NCBI GenBank assembly: GCA_964455395.1
Contig: CAYVWB010000011.1
Span: 16,599-80,598, forward strand
Source: CAYVWB01 sp964455395
GTDB taxonomy: Bacteria; Desulfobacterota; Desulfovibrionia; Desulfovibrionales; Desulfovibrionaceae
DNA: 64,000 nt
Direction of reading: 5' to 3'
Shown: piece by piece, positions 42,309 through 52,269 of the stretch
How the letters are laid out: each line of letters opens with the position of its first letter
Numbering within the stretch: position 1 is the stretch's first letter
Program-made: the position numbers and the translations under genes
Notes under the pieces: model-generated
What the model saw: the letters and a program-made list of their open reading frames with translations, nothing else
Told to the model about the DNA's origin: nothing
The model's database searches: none

Positions 42309-43562
42309 CTATTCGGCCAGTTCGTCGTAGGGTGTGTCGGAGGGGTCTTGGGGCGAGGATGCGTCGGGGTCCGCGTTGGATTCGACGTCGGCGTCGTTCT
42401 CTCCCTCGCTCGGCGCTTCCTCTTCGAATTCCAGGTCGGGCAGGTAGGTCTGGAGGATGCGCTGCGCCTTCTTCTTGCCGGAGACGATCCCCCGGTGTTC
42501 GTAGACGTAGTGCGCCCATGTCTCAAGCAGCTGGTAGAGCCGCGCCTCCGTGAAGGCGTCTTCCAGGTCCTCGTCTATCTCGGTCAGCTCGTTCTGGATC
42601 ACCTGCATGAACGCCATGCGCTTGTGCTCCGGCTCCAGAACTTGCAGGATATGGAGGATATACGCGAGGATATACTGCTTGACGTGCTCTTCCTCGAAGT
42701 ACCGGGAGAGCTTCTCGCGCTGGAACTTTTCCTCGGCTGCGCAGAACTTGTAGATGCTCTTGAGCATCTTGCGGTTGGTCACCTCGTATTTCTCGGTTCC
42801 CAGAATGTAGGACTTCAGCGCGGCCAAAGTGGGGCCGCAATAGAGTCGGGGGTAGTGTTCGAAGTCGTCGAGCGCGGAGTTCTCGATGCCCAGCTTCACC
42901 TCGATGGGGTGCAGAAGGCCCCGACCGAAGGCGTCCAGGATGCGCCGCACGGTATTGGGGTCTTCATCCTCACACTCCTTGCAGCGGTAGTCTTCCATGC
43001 TGCGGTGCATGAGGCTGTAGAGATCGACGATGTCCACGTTCAGCCGGTCCACGCGAGGCCGCATGTCGTCGCGGAACCGGACGGCCAGGGAATTCAGCGC
43101 GTCCACCCGCACTTTGACGTAGCGGTCCACGCACGCCGAAGCGTTGCGGACGAAGGTGACCATGATGGCGTCCATGAAGTCCGCCGCGATGGAGCGCGCC
43201 CGCTCCCCGGGGAAGAAACCCAGCTCGGGGTCCTTGGCGGATTCATCCAGAATCAGCTTGATGTCTCTCAACATCTTGCTGATGTATTCGATGTGGAAAA
43301 GCTCTTGCACGTCCACCTTGAAGGCGGCGGCGCTCTTGCGGATGACTTCGGGCTCCAGCACCACCTCTGAAATGGTGAGGAACTTGCCCAGATAGAAGAT
43401 GTAGCGCTTGGAGGAGGTGTCCGTGAAGGACTGCTTGCGGGAAAGGATGTTGGCGAGCAGCTCCTCCCGATACGCATGCAGACCGGACTTTTCTTCTATG
43501 ACCGGCGCTTCGAGGGCTTGCGCCCATTGCTCGCTGACGCGTTCGTCTTTGCCGTTGTGCAC
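42309..43562 (-). CDS. Conserved-looking protein of unknown function, acidic C-terminus
   Basis: I do not recognise a family. From the GTG at 43562 it is 417 residues; an in-frame ATG 39 codons earlier gives 456, adding a hydrophobic stretch (LVGLLSCNILSIQGILLYL) that could be a signal anchor. I prefer the GTG because AGGGAGCGG precedes it, but the longer form cannot be excluded. The body is long, helical and charged, with an isolated CKEC pair (DYRCKECEDEDPNTV) near the middle. The last 45 residues are strongly acidic and low in complexity (EGENDADVESNADPDASSPQ). Coding character is clear from codon bias. No domain, catalytic motif or operon partner suggests a job. Confidence 0.7.
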   Translation of the reverse strand: MHNGKDERVSEQWAQALEAPVIEEKSGLHAYREELLANILSRKQSFTDTSSKRYIFYLGKFLTISEVVLEPEVIRKSAAAFKVDVQELFHIEYISKMLRDIKLILDESAKDPELGFFPGERARSIAADFMDAIMVTFVRNASACVDRYVKVRVDALNSLAVRFRDDMRPRVDRLNVDIVDLYSLMHRSMEDYRCKECEDEDPNTVRRILDAFGRGLLHPIEVKLGIENSALDDFEHYPRLYCGPTLAALKSYILGTEKYEVTNRKMLKSIYKFCAAEEKFQREKLSRYFEEEHVKQYILAYILHILQVLEPEHKRMAFMQVIQNELTEIDEDLEDAFTEARLYQLLETWAHYVYEHRGIVSGKKKAQRILQTYLPDLEFEEEAPSEGENDADVESNADPDASSPQDPSDTPYDELAE

Positions 43563-43718
43563 CCGTCGTCCGCTCCCTGTCCGTGCTTTCCAGACTGTCG
43601 TCAAGTACAGCAGAATGCCTTGTATCGACAAAATGTTGCATGACAACAGCCCGACAAGACAGCGACAAATGGGCGCCAATCGCGTGACAACATGCGCCGC
43701 CCACGCCCGGGGACGAGG

Positions 43719-44012
43719 CTACGTCATGCTCGCCATCCCGGAGAAGAACGTCTCGGCGTCCCACGAGTCGCCCACCATCGACGCCGCCTCGGCGTGGAAC
43801 GCTTCCCATCCCTCCAGTTCCCCGAGCTTCTTCCCCTCCCGAAACACCTTGAAGCGCGTCCCGGCCGGGCATTTGGTCATGTTGATCTCCACGCTCACGC
43901 CGTCCGGCATGGGCTCCGTCCAGTGCGCGGACCAGGAGGTCCGGTCGCCTTCGGTTTTCTTGTACTTCTCGAAAAAGGCTTCGAAGATTCGTTCCATCTC
44001 GGCGCGATCCAT
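43719..44012 (-). CDS. Small protein of unknown function behind glnD
   Basis: A 97-residue protein beginning MDRAEMERIFEAFFEKYKKT. It is acidic and mixed alpha/beta by eye, with a beta-rich middle (GVSVEINMTKCPAGTRFKVF). No signal peptide or membrane segment. It starts 70 bp after the stop of glnD on the same strand and may be the last gene of the nitrogen operon. The ribosome site is weak (AGAGAG). A longer upstream in-frame start would run into glnD and has no coding character. No family was recognised. Confidence 0.65.
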   Translation of the reverse strand: MDRAEMERIFEAFFEKYKKTEGDRTSWSAHWTEPMPDGVSVEINMTKCPAGTRFKVFREGKKLGELEGWEAFHAEAASMVGDSWDAETFFSGMASMT

Positions 44013-44082
44013 GGCGACTCTCTCTGGTTGGGGGTGATGGGCTGCACGCAAGGCCGCGGGGGCTGCGGTCTCGCCAGAACGG

Positions 44083-46891
44083 TCACGGTGTTTCGGTTGA
44101 CGACAAGGCCTCCCGCAGTGCCGACTCCACCGCACGGGCGTGCGCTGGTGGGAGCGCGCCGCCCTCCACGGTCTCCACCATGAAGGCCATGGTGAACGCT
44201 GCGCCGTGCGCTGCGATCTTGGCGTGCGCCACGTCGACGCCGGCGTCGCGCAGGGCGCAGAGCGCATCGAAGGTTACGCCGAGGCGCGCCGGCGCCTCCA
44301 CTTCCACCAGGGTGTGGAAATCCGAACAGTCATTGCGCGCAGCGACGGTCAGCGCCACGTCCAGCGCCTCGCTGGTGGGCGTTGGCGCAAGCGGCGAGGC
44401 GCGTTTCTTCGCCAGCTGATGCGCCAGGTCCAGCCGCCCCCGCAAGGCCTCCTGCACGTGCAGCGAAATACGGGTGAAGAGCTCGTCCGGGTAGAGCGCA
44501 TCGGGCAGCCCCCCCACGGTGAACACGTCCATGGCGACGCCCTCTTCGCCGGCGCAGCTGCCGCCATGGGCTTCCGCAGTGGCGGCGTCCACGGCGAGAA
44601 TCTCCAGCCCTTGCAAGGTCATGGCTCCCACCACGGTGGCAAGGAACCCAGGCGCGCCCCGTCCCACCACGAAGACGCGCCACAGGCCCGCGCCCGCCGG
44701 CTCCGCAGCCAAGCGGTTCACGCCAAGACCGCCTCGACCCGCGGGCTTGCGCCGGACATCCTCGGCGCAGGCAGCCTCGTATTCCAGCACCATGCGCAGA
44801 TGGCGCGCCACCTCCGCCGGTTCACGCGCCAACAGGTAGCGCGGAGGCACGCTGGCCAGCCGTCGCTCCAGTCCGGCGGCGTCAGGCCATGGCGCTGTGT
44901 CCTCCCCTGTTCCAACAACGTCGAGGGGCGCTTCCCGGAGCCAAAGCTGACGCACCTTGTCGCGCGTCTGCATGAGGGCCTGGGCGGCGTGGGGCGAAGC
45001 CAGCATGCCGAAGGCGAGCATCCTGTCCGCCTTGCTCGTCAGCTCGTCCAACAGCATGGCGAGCCATTCGCTCCAGGCTTTGGGGCCCGTGGCCTGGGCG
45101 TCCGCCGTCACGAAGAGCAGCATGGCGGCCAGTCTTTCGCGGGTCTCCATACGGCTCGCCACCGCGGCCACGGCGGCTTCATCGTGCAAGTCCGCCTTGA
45201 TGGCCGTCAGGGGCAGCAGCAGGTGGTGGCGGATGAAGAATTCGATGCGCTCCACCCGTCTTTGCTCCACGCCGGCGCGTTCCAGTCGACGACGCGCCAG
45301 GACCGCTCCCATGGCTTCGTGCTCTGGGTGTGGTTTGCCTGCGTCGTGCAGGGCCATGGCGAGGACGAGATCGCGGCGCATGTCGTCGTCCCGGCTGGCC
45401 TCTACACGCCGCACGGCGTCGTCGCGCATCGTCGAAGCGGGGACGCTCCCCCCGGCGTGCGCTTCCCCGTGGAGCATGGCCACGAGTCGACGCAAGGCTT
45501 CTCCGGTATGGCGGCCGAGGGGGTGCGTGTGGAAGCCGTCGAACTGGATGAGGTCGGTTTGCTCTCCCAGCTCCGGCAGCAGCGCGCCGAGGAACCCCGT
45601 TTCCAGCATGGCGACGAAGGCGCTTCCCGAGCGGTCGAGAAGCAACAGATCGACAAGGCGGTCCAGCGCAGCGGCGTCCCTGGTGGAATCGTCCAACTCC
45701 CCGGCGCGCGTCCGGAGCAGTGCGCGCACGGCGCGGCGCTCGGCAAGACGCAGGGGAGCGCCAGACCACGCCGCCTGTTCGAACAGCGCCCAACAGGCCG
45801 CCATGTCGTCGGGAAGCTGGGGCGGCGCAGGCGTCCGCCATGCGGCTGTCAACTCGTGGAGCCCGTCGCGAACGGTCGCCGCAGCGTCATGGAGCCGCGC
45901 CATGAAGGCGGCGGCAGGAGGTTTGTTCTCTTCGAAGCCGCACGCCGCGGCGTAGTCGGGCAGTTCTTCCAGGGCGAGACGGTCGCGCTTGCGCCGTCCC
46001 TTCTGATGGAGGGCGAAACGCGTCTGCAGCAGCACATCCCCCGCGTCCAGCAGTTCCTTCCAGGCGGCTTCGTCCAGCAGACCCGAGGCGGCGAGCGGCT
46101 CCGGCGCAAGGCCTTTGTGTTGCTGGGCCGAGGCGTCGTGGCCGACAACGCCGGCAGTCATCCTCGCCGTCCAGAGGAGTGCATGGAGGTCGCGCAGCCC
46201 GCCGCGGCCGAGCTTGAGCTCCGGCTCCAGCAGCGCCGCGACCTCGCCGTACGAGGCGCCGCGGCGTTCCGCATCTTCCAGCAAGCGGGCTCCCAGGTCG
46301 GTGGTCCGACTGGCGAGCCAGCGCCGGGTGGCGTTCAGAAGCGTGGTGAAGAGCGCTTCATCGCCAGCGNNNNNNNNNNCGCCGCGCCTCGAGCAGCGCC
46401 ATGGCCGCGGGGAAATCCTTATCCGCCAGCTCCAGGCATTGCGCGACGGTGCGCACGCCGTGGCCCACCTCGAAGCCGGCGTCCCACAAAGGGTGGAGCG
46501 CTGCGGCCGCCACGGCGCCGGTATGGGCGTGGACTTCGCCATCCAGGGCGCGTTCATCCACAAGAATGAGCAGGTCGATGTCCGAGTGGGGACAGAGTTC
46601 GCTGCGGCCGTAGCCGCCCAAGGCGACGAAGCAGACGCCGGGTTGGCGCTCCTTGCGAGGGTGGTGCGGCGCTGTTGCGGGGGTGATCGCGGCGTGTGCG
46701 AGAGAGCGCTCGAGTGTGGCGGCGAGGAAGCGGTCCATGCACGCGGCGGCGCGCCGCCAGGGACGAGGCTCACCCTCCGCCAGGAACTGCGCCGGCGGGG
46801 TCTGGAGGATGGTCCGCACGGCTGGCAGAAGTCGGCGTTCGTCTTCTTCGAGGCGGGGTGCGCCCGGCGCCGGGTCGTCCATGATCGGCAT
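44083..46891 (-). CDS. glnD: PII uridylyltransferase / uridylyl-removing enzyme, interrupted by assembly gap
   Basis: GlnD adds UMP to the PII protein when glutamine is low and removes it when glutamine is high. The N-terminal nucleotidyltransferase domain is seen from 46891: GGYGRSELCPHSDIDLL at residues 92-108 with the catalytic DxD (104, 106). On the other side of an N run (46370-46379) the frame changes and the rest continues: a central region, an HD phosphohydrolase motif (MALHDAGK) and C-terminal ACT-type glutamine-sensing segments (RVFVVGRGAPGFLATVVGAM, and the last 90 residues). The frame change at the Ns means the gap size is not ten; the gene itself is probably intact. Total length (about 930 residues) fits the family. 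It follows glnB after 66 bp. Confidence 0.9.
46370..46379. other. Assembly gap of 10 N in glnD
   Basis: Ten N. The minus-strand frames on the two sides (nucleotidyltransferase domain and the rest of GlnD) are not in phase across ten bases, so the true missing length is not ten modulo three. Confidence 0.95.
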
Positions 46892-46957
46892 GAACGTGCG
46901 GCAATCGGCTGCGGTGGGGCGCCGCTCCTGGCGACGCCCCCTTGCGCAGCGTTGTGA

Positions 46958-47296
46958 TCAGATGGCGGTGTCGCCGGTTTCGCCCGTGCGGATGCGCACC
47001 ACTTCATCGACAGTGGAGACGAAGATCTTGCCGTCGCCGACTTTGCCGGTGTGCGCGGCCTTCTGTACGGCGTCGAGGGCTTCGGCAAGCAAGGCGTCCT
47101 CCACCACCACGTCGATGCGGATCTTGGGGACGAAGTCCACCTGGTATTCCGCGCCGCGGTAGATTTCCTTGTGTCCGCGCTGGCGTCCGAAGCCTTTGAT
47201 CTCGGACACGGCCATGCCTTTGACGCCTTTGGCCACCAGCGCTTCCTTGACGTCGTCCAGCTTGTGGGGCCGGATGATGATCTCGATCTTTTTCAT
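46958..47296 (-). CDS. glnB: Nitrogen regulatory PII protein
   Basis: A 112-residue PII trimer subunit. MKKIEIIIRPHKLDDVKEAL at the start, the T-loop with the uridylylation residue Tyr51 (YRGAEYQVDFVPK), and the C-terminal signature TGKVGDGKIFV are all present. It reads nitrogen and energy state through 2-oxoglutarate and ATP/ADP, and the neighbouring GlnD modifies Tyr51. Being directly behind amtB (19-bp gap, ribosome site AAGGAGAG) it is likely the GlnK type, which blocks the ammonium channel when nitrogen is plentiful; glnB and glnK are hard to separate by sequence. Length and start are standard. Confidence 0.95.
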   Translation of the reverse strand: MKKIEIIIRPHKLDDVKEALVAKGVKGMAVSEIKGFGRQRGHKEIYRGAEYQVDFVPKIRIDVVVEDALLAEALDAVQKAAHTGKVGDGKIFVSTVDEVVRIRTGETGDTAI

Positions 47297-47315
47297 GCGT
47301 TCGCTCTCCTTGGGC

Positions 47316-48518
47316 TTACCACTGGTATCCTGTCTCGCTGTGCTCGCTCACGTCAAGCCCTTGTTCTTCCTTGTCGGCGTCCACCCGCAGGCCAATGATG
47401 GCGTCGATGATCTTGAAGAGGATGTAGCTGGCGAGGAAGCAGAAGAGCCAGGTGGCGACGACGGAGACGAACTGAATCCACAGTTGGACAGGGTTGCCGT
47501 AAAGCAGCCCCTCCGCGCCGATGCTGGCGAAAATCCCCGTGGCCAGAGCTCCCCAGGTGCCTCCGAGGCCGTGGATGCCCACCACGTCCAGGGAGTCGTC
47601 ATAGCCCAGCTTGCTCTTGAGCAGTACGCCAAGATAGCAGATGGGGCCGGCGATGAGCCCGATGACGATGCCGCTGACGGGGGTGACGAAACCGGCTGCC
47701 GGGGTGATGGCCACCAGACCGGCCAACAACCCGGACGCCGCGCCCAGGGTGGTGGGCTTGCCGTGATGCAGCCACTCGATGGCGACCCAGCCCAGCAGAC
47801 CAGCCGCCGCAGCCATGTGCGTGGCCGCGAAGGCGTTGGCTGCCAATCCGTCGGCCGCCAGCGCGCTGCCCGCATTGAAGCCGAACCAGCCGAACCAGAG
47901 AATGCCCGCGCCCAGCAACGTCATGGGCAGGTTGTGCGGCAGCAGAGGCTCCCGACCGTAGCCTTTGCGCGGTCCTAGCACCACGGCCGCAGCCAGCGCC
48001 GCCGCGCCCGAGCTCATGTGCACCACCGCGCCGCCGGCGAAGTCCAGCGCGCCCATGGCGCCCATCCAACCGCCGCCCCACACCCAGTGCGCCATCGGCG
48101 CATACACCACGAGCAGCCACAACGCGGAGAAGACGACGAACGCGCCGAACTTCATGCGTTCGGCGAACGCCCCCGTGATGAGCGCCGGCGTGATGACGGC
48201 GAACATGCACTGGAAAATCATGAAGGTGAGGTGCGGCAGATTGCCTGCCGGCGAGTTCGTCGTGTCCATGCCCACGCCGTTCAGGAACATGAAGTCCAGC
48301 CCGCCGATGACGCCCCCGTAGTCCGTCCCGAACGCCAGCGAGTATCCCACCACCGCCCACAGCACGGAGATGAGCCCCAGCATAGTGAAGGACTGCATGG
48401 CCGTCCCCAGCACGTTCTTGCTGCGGGTGAGGCCGGCGTAGAAGAGCGCCAGCCCCGGGGTCATGAACATCACCAACGCTGCGCTGACCAGAATGAATGC
48501 GTTGTCCACCGCGTTCAT
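47316..48518 (-). CDS. amtB: Ammonium transporter
   Basis: A 400-residue integral membrane channel of the Amt/Rh family with eleven predicted helices, carrying ammonium or ammonia into the cell. Seen: FYAGLTRSKNVLGTAMQSF, the pore His in GGAVVHMSSGAAALAAA, the second pore His in DVVGIHGLGGTWGAL, and ILWFGWFGFNAGSAL. No cleavable signal is obvious. It heads the operon amtB-glnB-glnD, which is usually induced under nitrogen limitation. Ribosome site GGGAGGA precedes the ATG. I searched the leader for a sigma54 site (GG-N10-GC) and did not find a good one. Confidence 0.96.
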   Translation of the reverse strand: MNAVDNAFILVSAALVMFMTPGLALFYAGLTRSKNVLGTAMQSFTMLGLISVLWAVVGYSLAFGTDYGGVIGGLDFMFLNGVGMDTTNSPAGNLPHLTFMIFQCMFAVITPALITGAFAERMKFGAFVVFSALWLLVVYAPMAHWVWGGGWMGAMGALDFAGGAVVHMSSGAAALAAAVVLGPRKGYGREPLLPHNLPMTLLGAGILWFGWFGFNAGSALAADGLAANAFAATHMAAAAGLLGWVAIEWLHHGKPTTLGAASGLLAGLVAITPAAGFVTPVSGIVIGLIAGPICYLGVLLKSKLGYDDSLDVVGIHGLGGTWGALATGIFASIGAEGLLYGNPVQLWIQFVSVVATWLFCFLASYILFKIIDAIIGLRVDADKEEQGLDVSEHSETGYQW

Positions 48519-48927
48519 ACCAACAATCCTCCCGTGTTGAACCGCTTGAAGCCGAATAGAAAGGTTCCGCGCCGAAAAAAGATGTGCTCGACTTACATAT
48601 TTGAATGAAAATGTCTACATTATTGCAATCTTTTTGTGATCAAACCACCCGAACACCGTGCGTATTCTTCAAAATCGTATACTTCCAGGGCGACCAGATC
48701 CATGACAGGCTTGACCCCTGCCGCACTCTGCTCCACCGTAGCGTCCGGCGCACAACCCCGCGCGACCATGAGGCCCCCACCTCCTTGAGTCCGGCGGCCA
48801 CGGCTGCGCCAGCCCGCGCGACCCGCTCCAAAGGATCGTTTCGACGCACGCCATGCGCCACACCTCACGACCCAGACACCATACGCCACAAAACACCCTC
48901 GCGCCCACAGGAAAAACCGGTTCCGCC
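48519..48927. promoter_or_regulatory. AT-rich leader upstream of amtB and spacer to the beta-lactamase-like gene
   Basis: About 410 bp between divergent genes. The part from 48570 to 48650 is AT-rich and should hold the amtB promoter on the minus strand. No confident promoter elements or gene were identified. Confidence 0.45.
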
Positions 48928-50591
48928 ATGCACGCACCCTCCACCCCAGCCGACCCCTTCCGCTCCCCGTGGACGACCACACCATGGACGCGCGCGCCAC
49001 GACAGGCCGCCGTCATGGCGATCTGCCTCGTACTGGGAATGTTCCTGATCGCCAGCCCGCCTCGACCGGCGCGCGCCGAGCCGCTCCCGGACCCCGCCGC
49101 CGTGGAGCGTTCGCTGTTGCCCGGGACGCTGCCCCCAGGCGCTCGCGTGGAGGACGCCGCCATGTCCCTGACAGAGCGCATGCGGCGCTACCGCGTGCCC
49201 GGCGCGGCCGTGGCGTTCTTTCATGATGGACGAGTGACGTGGGCGCGCGGCTACGGAGTCACGCACACAGGGGGTCCGGACGTCACCCCAAGCACGCGGT
49301 TCCAGGCGGCTTCCATCAGCAAATTCGTGGCCTCGCTCTGCGCTGTCCACGCCGCTGCGCGCAACGCGCCCCCCCTGGACGCGCCAGCCCGAGACTTCCT
49401 GCGCAGATGGGCCCCGCCGCCCTACCCCGCCGAGTCGGCGACCGTGTTCGTCACCTTGCGCATGCTGCTCTCGCACACCGGCGGGGTGAACGTCCCGGGC
49501 TTTCCGGGATACCCCGCAGCGGTCCCGTCCCCACCCTGGCCGAGGTCCTGCGGGGAATCCCGCCCGCCACGACGCCCCCCGTGCGCATCACTTTGCCGCC
49601 GGGCGCGGCTTTCCGGTACTCCGGTGGCGGCCTCCTCATGGCGCAACAGCTTGTCGAGGACGTCTCCGGGGAGCCGCTGGAGCGCCTCGCCCAACGAGTC
49701 GTCTTCACCCCTTGCGGCATGACCCGCAGCGGCTTCGCCGCGCCTGACGGGGACAAGGACGACGACGTCGCCCTGGCGCACGACTCCCAGGGACGCGTCC
49801 TGCCCGGCGGGTGGCGGGTCTATCCGGAGCTCGCCGCAGCGGGGATGTGGTCCACCGCGGAGGACCTCGCCAGGCTCGGCGCGGCTTTCACGGCGGCGCT
49901 CGCCGGCAGGGCCGCCCCGGAGTCCCCGACGCCGCTCATGCCGGCGCCGTGGGCGCAGGCCATGGCCTCTCCCCAGGCCCGCGACCGCGATCTCGCCATG
50001 GGGCTTGGACTGTTCATGACGCGCCGCACCGAACTTGCGCTTTTCCACGAGGGCTCCAACGCCGGCTACAAGAGCGTGCTCGTCATGCTGCCTGGGCGAC
50101 GCCAAGGGGTCGCCATCATGACCAACGGCGAAAACGGCCGCGCGCTCATCGCCGAGCTGCTGCGCGCCGTGGCCCACGTCCATGCCTGGCCGGGATTCGG
50201 CCCTGCGCCGGGCGCGTCCCCACCGGACGCAAGCCTCGTGGCTGCGGCGGTCGGTCGGTATCGGACGGCGGACGGCGGCGTGCTGGAGCTTCTGCAGGAG
50301 AAACGGTTGTGGGGCGTGGGCCTGTCGCTTCGCCTTGCGCCGGGACTCGCGCCTTTGCCGCTGGCGTGGGCCGCCGGGAATGCGCGCGAAGATGGCGCCG
50401 AACAGACCTGGGCCCTGTCGGACCCCCTGGAGCCTGCCTTGGTGCGCGTACGCGGGGAGTCGCTGACCCTGGAGCGGCGGCTCTTCCATGATGTCCACGC
50501 CGTCCGCATGGACGAATCCGGCGCATCCGGCGCATCCGACGAAGCAGGCGAATCCGGCGAAGCAGGCGAAGCAGGCGAATCTTCCGGCTGA
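48928..50591 (+). pseudogene. Serine beta-lactamase-fold hydrolase, split by a frameshift
   Basis: A class C beta-lactamase/esterase-type exported protein in two frames. The first frame gives a signal peptide (MAICLVLGMFLIASPPRPARA), the catalytic SxxK in AASISKFVA and LLSHTGGVNVPGFPGYPAA. The second frame resumes with GPVPTLAEVLRGIP, then YSGGG (YxN-type motif position) and HEGSNAGYKS (the HxG region). The two join perfectly if one base, most simply a G in the run near 49518-49523, is restored. All catalytic motifs survive, so this may be a sequencing error or a recent single-base loss. The C-terminus ends in a 9-bp-repeat-encoded tail rich in Glu, Ser, Gly and Ala. The substrate is unknown. 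The start is uncertain; an earlier ATG at 48853 is in frame. Confidence 0.8.
50517..50582. repeat. 9-bp repeat tract encoding acidic tail
   Basis: Repeated units of the GCATCCGGC, GAATCCGGC and GAAGCAGGC type at the 3' end of the beta-lactamase-like gene encode an alternating Glu/Ser/Ala/Gly tail. All units keep frame. Confidence 0.8.
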
Positions 50592-50706
50592 ACGGTGACG
50601 GACGAGGCGCCCGGGGGCGCGGCTTCTTCGCAACCGCCGGGCGACCCCCACCCATGGCGTCTGCGCCTGCTGAAGATATGGGCGCGCTGGAGGGCTGGGC
50701 CGGGCT

Positions 50707-51367
50707 TCAGCCCTTGCGCCTGGGCCGGAAGCGCAGGGGAGACCGCGGTCCCGGTGTGACAGGACGGCGCCGCCGCGGCCTGACCGTGGTGGAGACGTCC
50801 AGTTCAAGGGCGTTCTGCGCCTCCGGCCTGTTCTGATCAACCGGCCCGTTCAGTTCGTCAGACCTGTCCGACGCATTGTGCGAGGCCTGCGCGGTCCGTC
50901 GAAGCTCCATACCTGCCGCCAGCTCCATGGTCACGGCGTTCACGGTCACGTCCACCGTCGGGGCGGCTTCCTCGGCCGTGCGCCGGTTCATGAACTGCGT
51001 GTGGTGGCTCGGCGGCTCGGGCATGGGGATGGCGTACTGATATTTGTCCAAGGGCTCCACGGACGCGCCGTCGCCCAGACGGAACGCTCCGCCGCACGCT
51101 TTACAGCGCACCTTCCGACCCAGCAACCGCGGCGGCGCGCTACGCAGGTACAGTCCGCAGTGCGGGCACCGCACGCGGTAGCGCCGGGCGTCCACGCGGC
51201 TGCCCTGGCTCATGTAGCGGCGAGANNNNNNNNNNCTCGTCGTCCTCCGCTGAGGTGCTAGCATCGATGTGGCCGCAGCGGTCGCAGTCCTGGCGTTCGC
51301 CCACGCGCGACTCCGCAAACACGCCCTGCAACAGTGCGCAGGCAGGGCAGTAGACGACCACCGCCAT
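50707..51367 (-). CDS. Zinc-ribbon protein, interrupted by assembly gap
   Basis: The N-terminal part, MAVVVYCPACALLQGVFAES with a later CDRC, is one CxxC-x(n)-CxxC zinc ribbon. After ten N (51226-51235) a different frame continues with a second ribbon (RVRCPHCGLYLR, VRCKACGGAFRLG). The tail is hydrophilic and basic at the end (RPRRRRPVTPG). The two frames are not in phase over ten bases, so the gap length is wrong. The start overlaps the end of the membrane protein gene upstream (TGAGATG), indicating coupling. Two ribbons resemble MJ0042-type zinc finger proteins of Deltaproteobacteria, but no function can be given. The residue count is unreliable because of the gap. Confidence 0.65.
51226..51235. 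other. Assembly gap of 10 N in zinc-ribbon gene
   Basis: Ten N between the two zinc-ribbon halves. The frames on either side do not match over ten bases. Confidence 0.95.
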
Positions 51368-51368
51368 C

Positions 51369-51890
51369 TCAACGCGCTCCGCTCCGCGCACGCCAGCGCT
51401 TCCACGGTTTGAGTGTGGAGAGCAGCACGGCGACGATGAGCGTGCCCACCTGCACCGGCCCCCAGATGGCGTTCATGGCGAGGTTGTGGCGAAAGACGGC
51501 GTCCTCCACCGCGAGCAGCCCCTGCGCGCTAGCGATGGGTCCGAGACTGTTGATCCACGGGCCCAGAAAGAACGACCCGAAAAGAATGCCGCCCACATTC
51601 ACCACCCACTTCGCCGCCACCCAGCCGTGCCGGATGAAGCCCCATTTCGTCCACAGGGAATAGATAAGCCCCGTGAGCAGGCAACCGAACGCGCCGGGAA
51701 TGATGACCCAGTCGTCCACGAAACGCATGGCGCGGGTGAGCCCCACGACCTCGCCCCCAGAGACCGCGGTTTCCGGACGCAGCAGATGGACCATGAGCAC
51801 CAGCGCCACGCCGCCCCCCACCCAGAGGGCGACGAACAGCAGGTGGACGGCCTTGAGCCAGCGCTCTGCAGCGGGGGAGAGGGTGGGCAT
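51369..51890 (-). CDS. Small integral membrane protein
   Basis: A 173-residue protein with four predicted transmembrane helices: near residues 12-34 (AVHLLFVALWVGGGVALVLM), 58-78 (WVIIPGAFGCLLTGLIYSL), 92-112 (WVVNVGGILFGSFFLGPWI) and 140-160 (WGPVQVGTLIVAVLLSTL). It resembles the DUF2269-type predicted membrane proteins, but I am not certain. I chose MPTLSPAAERWLKA as start because it begins directly before the first helix; a longer in-frame start adds 48 residues without obvious sense. Its stop is next to the start of the zinc-ribbon gene, so the two are likely co-transcribed. Confidence 0.7.
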   Translation of the reverse strand: MPTLSPAAERWLKAVHLLFVALWVGGGVALVLMVHLLRPETAVSGGEVVGLTRAMRFVDDWVIIPGAFGCLLTGLIYSLWTKWGFIRHGWVAAKWVVNVGGILFGSFFLGPWINSLGPIASAQGLLAVEDAVFRHNLAMNAIWGPVQVGTLIVAVLLSTLKPWKRWRARSGAR

Positions 51891-52269
51891 GGCGGCGGGA
51901 TCCCGATTTGGAGCAGCGCGGAAGACTTGCTGGATGCGGTTCTCGACGGGGACGGATGGCGGCCTGGACCGATCCGCTAGACCATTGCGAGGCTCAGCAT
52001 ACCAGGGGACCCCACCGCCGTCCATGGCCGCCACAGCCTTGCCGCGCCGGACCTCAAGTCGCCGTGTTCATTGCTGCCGACGGGACCGGAGCGCCGCCTC
52101 GATCTTCGCCGGCAGGATGTTCGGCGTCCCACGACAAAACCGACCGGGACGTCCTCGCCCCGGCCGGTTCATGCGTCTCGGTTCGTGTACATGGGCGCGC
52201 CGCCGCGACTGTGCGCCTCCGCATGGGCGCATGGGGTCGCAGACGTCGCGCGTCCGGCAGTTCCAGCGG
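51891..52269. other. Intergenic region between proX and the membrane protein gene
   Basis: About 380 bp with GC-rich short inverted repeats and no recognisable gene. The upstream in-frame extension of the membrane protein reaches into it but lacks coding features. Confidence 0.4.

Noticed and set aside
48519..48660. Sigma54 promoter before amtB
   Set aside because: No GG-N10-GC pattern with good flanks was found on the minus strand.
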